Shown here: positions 45,599 through 46,515 of the stretch, one piece after another
How the letters are laid out: each line of letters begins with the position of its first letter
How positions within the stretch are numbered: position 1 is the first letter of the stretch
Source of the DNA: an uncultured Granulosicoccaceae bacterium
GTDB taxonomy: Bacteria; Pseudomonadota; Gammaproteobacteria; Granulosicoccales; Granulosicoccaceae
Length of the DNA stretch: 46,515 bases
Assembly: GCA_937928685.1 (NCBI GenBank)
Contig: CALGJU010000083.1
Coordinates: 1 to 46,515, forward strand
Direction of reading: 5' to 3'
Position numbers and translations under genes: made by a program
The notes under the pieces: generated by a model
The model's database searches: none
The model's input: only the letters and a program-made list of their open reading frames with translations
What the model was told of the DNA's origin: nothing

Positions 45599-46515
45599 AT
45601 GACTAACAAATTCCAACTTTCGAGCATCACATTACTAATGGGCGCACTTGCCCTGACAGGATGTGCAAGTAAACAGACCTGGAGCCCCGAGCTCGAGGAT
45701 GCACGAGAAGCCTATCAGCAAGTCAGCAGCGACCCGCAGGTGTCTGCGCTGGCTGCAGCAGAGCTAGAGCGTGCCGAGAAGCAGCTCAAGGTAGCGCAGG
45801 ACGCATCAGATTTTTTCAAAAGCGCGGAAGTGATCTCGCACGAAGCGGCGCTTGCGAAACTGAAAGCGCTCGAGGCACAGCAGACAGCACGCGCTCTGGC
45901 AGCAAAGCAGGACTTGCGTCTGGCACAGACTCAGGTTGCGCAACCTACTCTTGCCGCCGCCACTCCAACACATGGTGGTAGCGTATCCGGTGGTCATTCA
46001 GGTATGGAAACATCACTGAGTGAAACGCAGCAAATCGCACAGCAACTGGCAGCGTTAAGCAAGCAGATCATGCAACTGCAAGCACGTATAGAAAGCGGTG
46101 CGATGCAAGGTGGCAGTGCAACAACTGGCTACGATCAGCAAGCCAGTCACACTGTAGTGCAGCCAATTGCCAACGAAATAGAATCCGAAATAAACCTGGA
46201 AGCGCAGGCAGAGCCAACCATGGCTGCCGCGATGTCGGCACCTGCTGTCACTGAAGTACTTTCAGATGCTCGACTGCACGAAGAGTTGCGTGCCATGAAT
46301 GCCCGGCCTTCCAGTCGAGGAATGTCGCTGACTTTGGGCGAGCGTTATTTCGAAGCTAATTCAGCCCGGGTTTGGCATGGTCGAGCAGCCAGACACCTTG
46401 ATAACATTGCCGCGGTGATGTCTGAAAACCCTGCATTAATGATAGACGTTGAAGCACACACCGATAATTCAGGTTCTGAAGATGGACGAAATAATTTATC
46501 GTCAGATCGCGCTAT
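45599..46515 (+). CDS. OmpA-family lipoprotein with DUF4398 domain (3' cut by window)
   Basis: The frame starts at ATG 45599 and is still open at the window edge after 305 residues. Lipobox LTGC with Cys22. Residues 28-105 are a second DUF4398 domain (LEDAREAYQQVSSDPQVSALAAAELERAEKQLKVAQ, then an AKLKALEAQQTARA helix). A low-complexity linker and a short coiled coil (QIAQQLAALSKQIMQLQARI) follow, then from about 240 the OmpA peptidoglycan-binding domain: SLTLGERYFEANSARV, LDNIAAVM, IDVEAHTDNSGSED and NNLSSDRA. It would anchor the outer membrane to peptidoglycan. It is probably co-transcribed with the DUF4398 lipoprotein upstream. Confidence 0.9.
   Translation, partial: MTNKFQLSSITLLMGALALTGCASKQTWSPELEDAREAYQQVSSDPQVSALAAAELERAEKQLKVAQDASDFFKSAEVISHEAALAKLKALEAQQTARALAAKQDLRLAQTQVAQPTLAAATPTHGGSVSGGHSGMETSLSETQQIAQQLAALSKQIMQLQARIESGAMQGGSATTGYDQQASHTVVQPIANEIESEINLEAQAEPTMAAAMSAPAVTEVLSDARLHEELRAMNARPSSRGMSLTLGERYFEANSARVWHGRAARHLDNIAAVMSENPALMIDVEAHTDNSGSEDGRNNLSSDRA

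Noticed and set aside
1-46515. CRISPR array, prophage or complete insertion sequence
   Set aside because: No regular repeats with spacers, no phage structural genes and no transposase frame were seen.

Overview
The window looks like a chromosomal core segment of a free-living, probably marine, gammaproteobacterium outside the Enterobacterales. Four things point there. The gene order hslV-hslU-DUF971-ubiE-ubiJ-ubiB is typical of the class. So is the block lptM-lysA-dapF-DUF484-xerC, which matches the Pseudomonas-type arrangement. argH is divergent from hemC-hemD. SthA and UvrD are both of gammaproteobacterial type. Base composition is fairly balanced throughout, and I see no prophage, insertion sequence or CRISPR array. 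The genus cannot be named from the sequence alone.

Layout. 1-6.6 kb: the start of a secreted protein on the minus strand, a membrane-anchored DUF4403 protein, uvrD, then on the minus strand an FAD amine oxidase of the PuuB type, a FixH/YtkA-like exported protein and a cold-shock protein with an acidic tail. 6.9-12.3 kb: an exported DUF4159 protein, trhO (minus), then argE, a class-V aminotransferase and an isolated coiled-coil gene of phage DUF1351 type. 12.5-17.4 kb: accessory genes, namely an unknown lipoprotein, a PhyH dioxygenase, an ecdysteroid-kinase-like phosphotransferase, a TPR lipoprotein and a HAMP membrane protein. 17.6-20.1 kb: a minus-strand unit dpaL, M24 peptidase, then a selenocysteine tRNA gene (selC). 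20.5-26.7 kb: a hypothetical gene, then ubiB-ubiJ-ubiE, DUF971 and hslU-hslV. 26.8-33.3 kb: a PilZ-like protein, then xerC-DUF484-dapF-lysA-lptM (all minus). 33.5-41.7 kb: a carboxylesterase, a secreted trypsin-like protease with an inserted PA-like domain and a GlyGly-CTERM tail, ybaK, an M14 carboxypeptidase, nadE, sthA and a benE permease remnant. 41.7-46.5 kb: argH (minus), hemC-hemD, then a DUF4398 lipoprotein and a DUF4398-OmpA lipoprotein cut by the window end.

How the genes work together. hslVU encode a proteasome-like protease. ubiB/J/E act in ubiquinone synthesis. lysA and dapF complete the diaminopimelate-lysine branch next to the LPS-export accessory lipoprotein LptM and the recombinase XerC. 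argE and argH belong to arginine synthesis but lie far apart. hemC and hemD make uroporphyrinogen III. nadE and sthA both serve the pyridine nucleotide pool.

No convincing new multi-gene system was found. The items most worth a second look are selC and its operon context, the PA-inserted GlyGly-CTERM protease, the orphan DUF1351-like gene, a 60-bp near-perfect palindrome that supplies the nadE stop codon, and the benE remnant.
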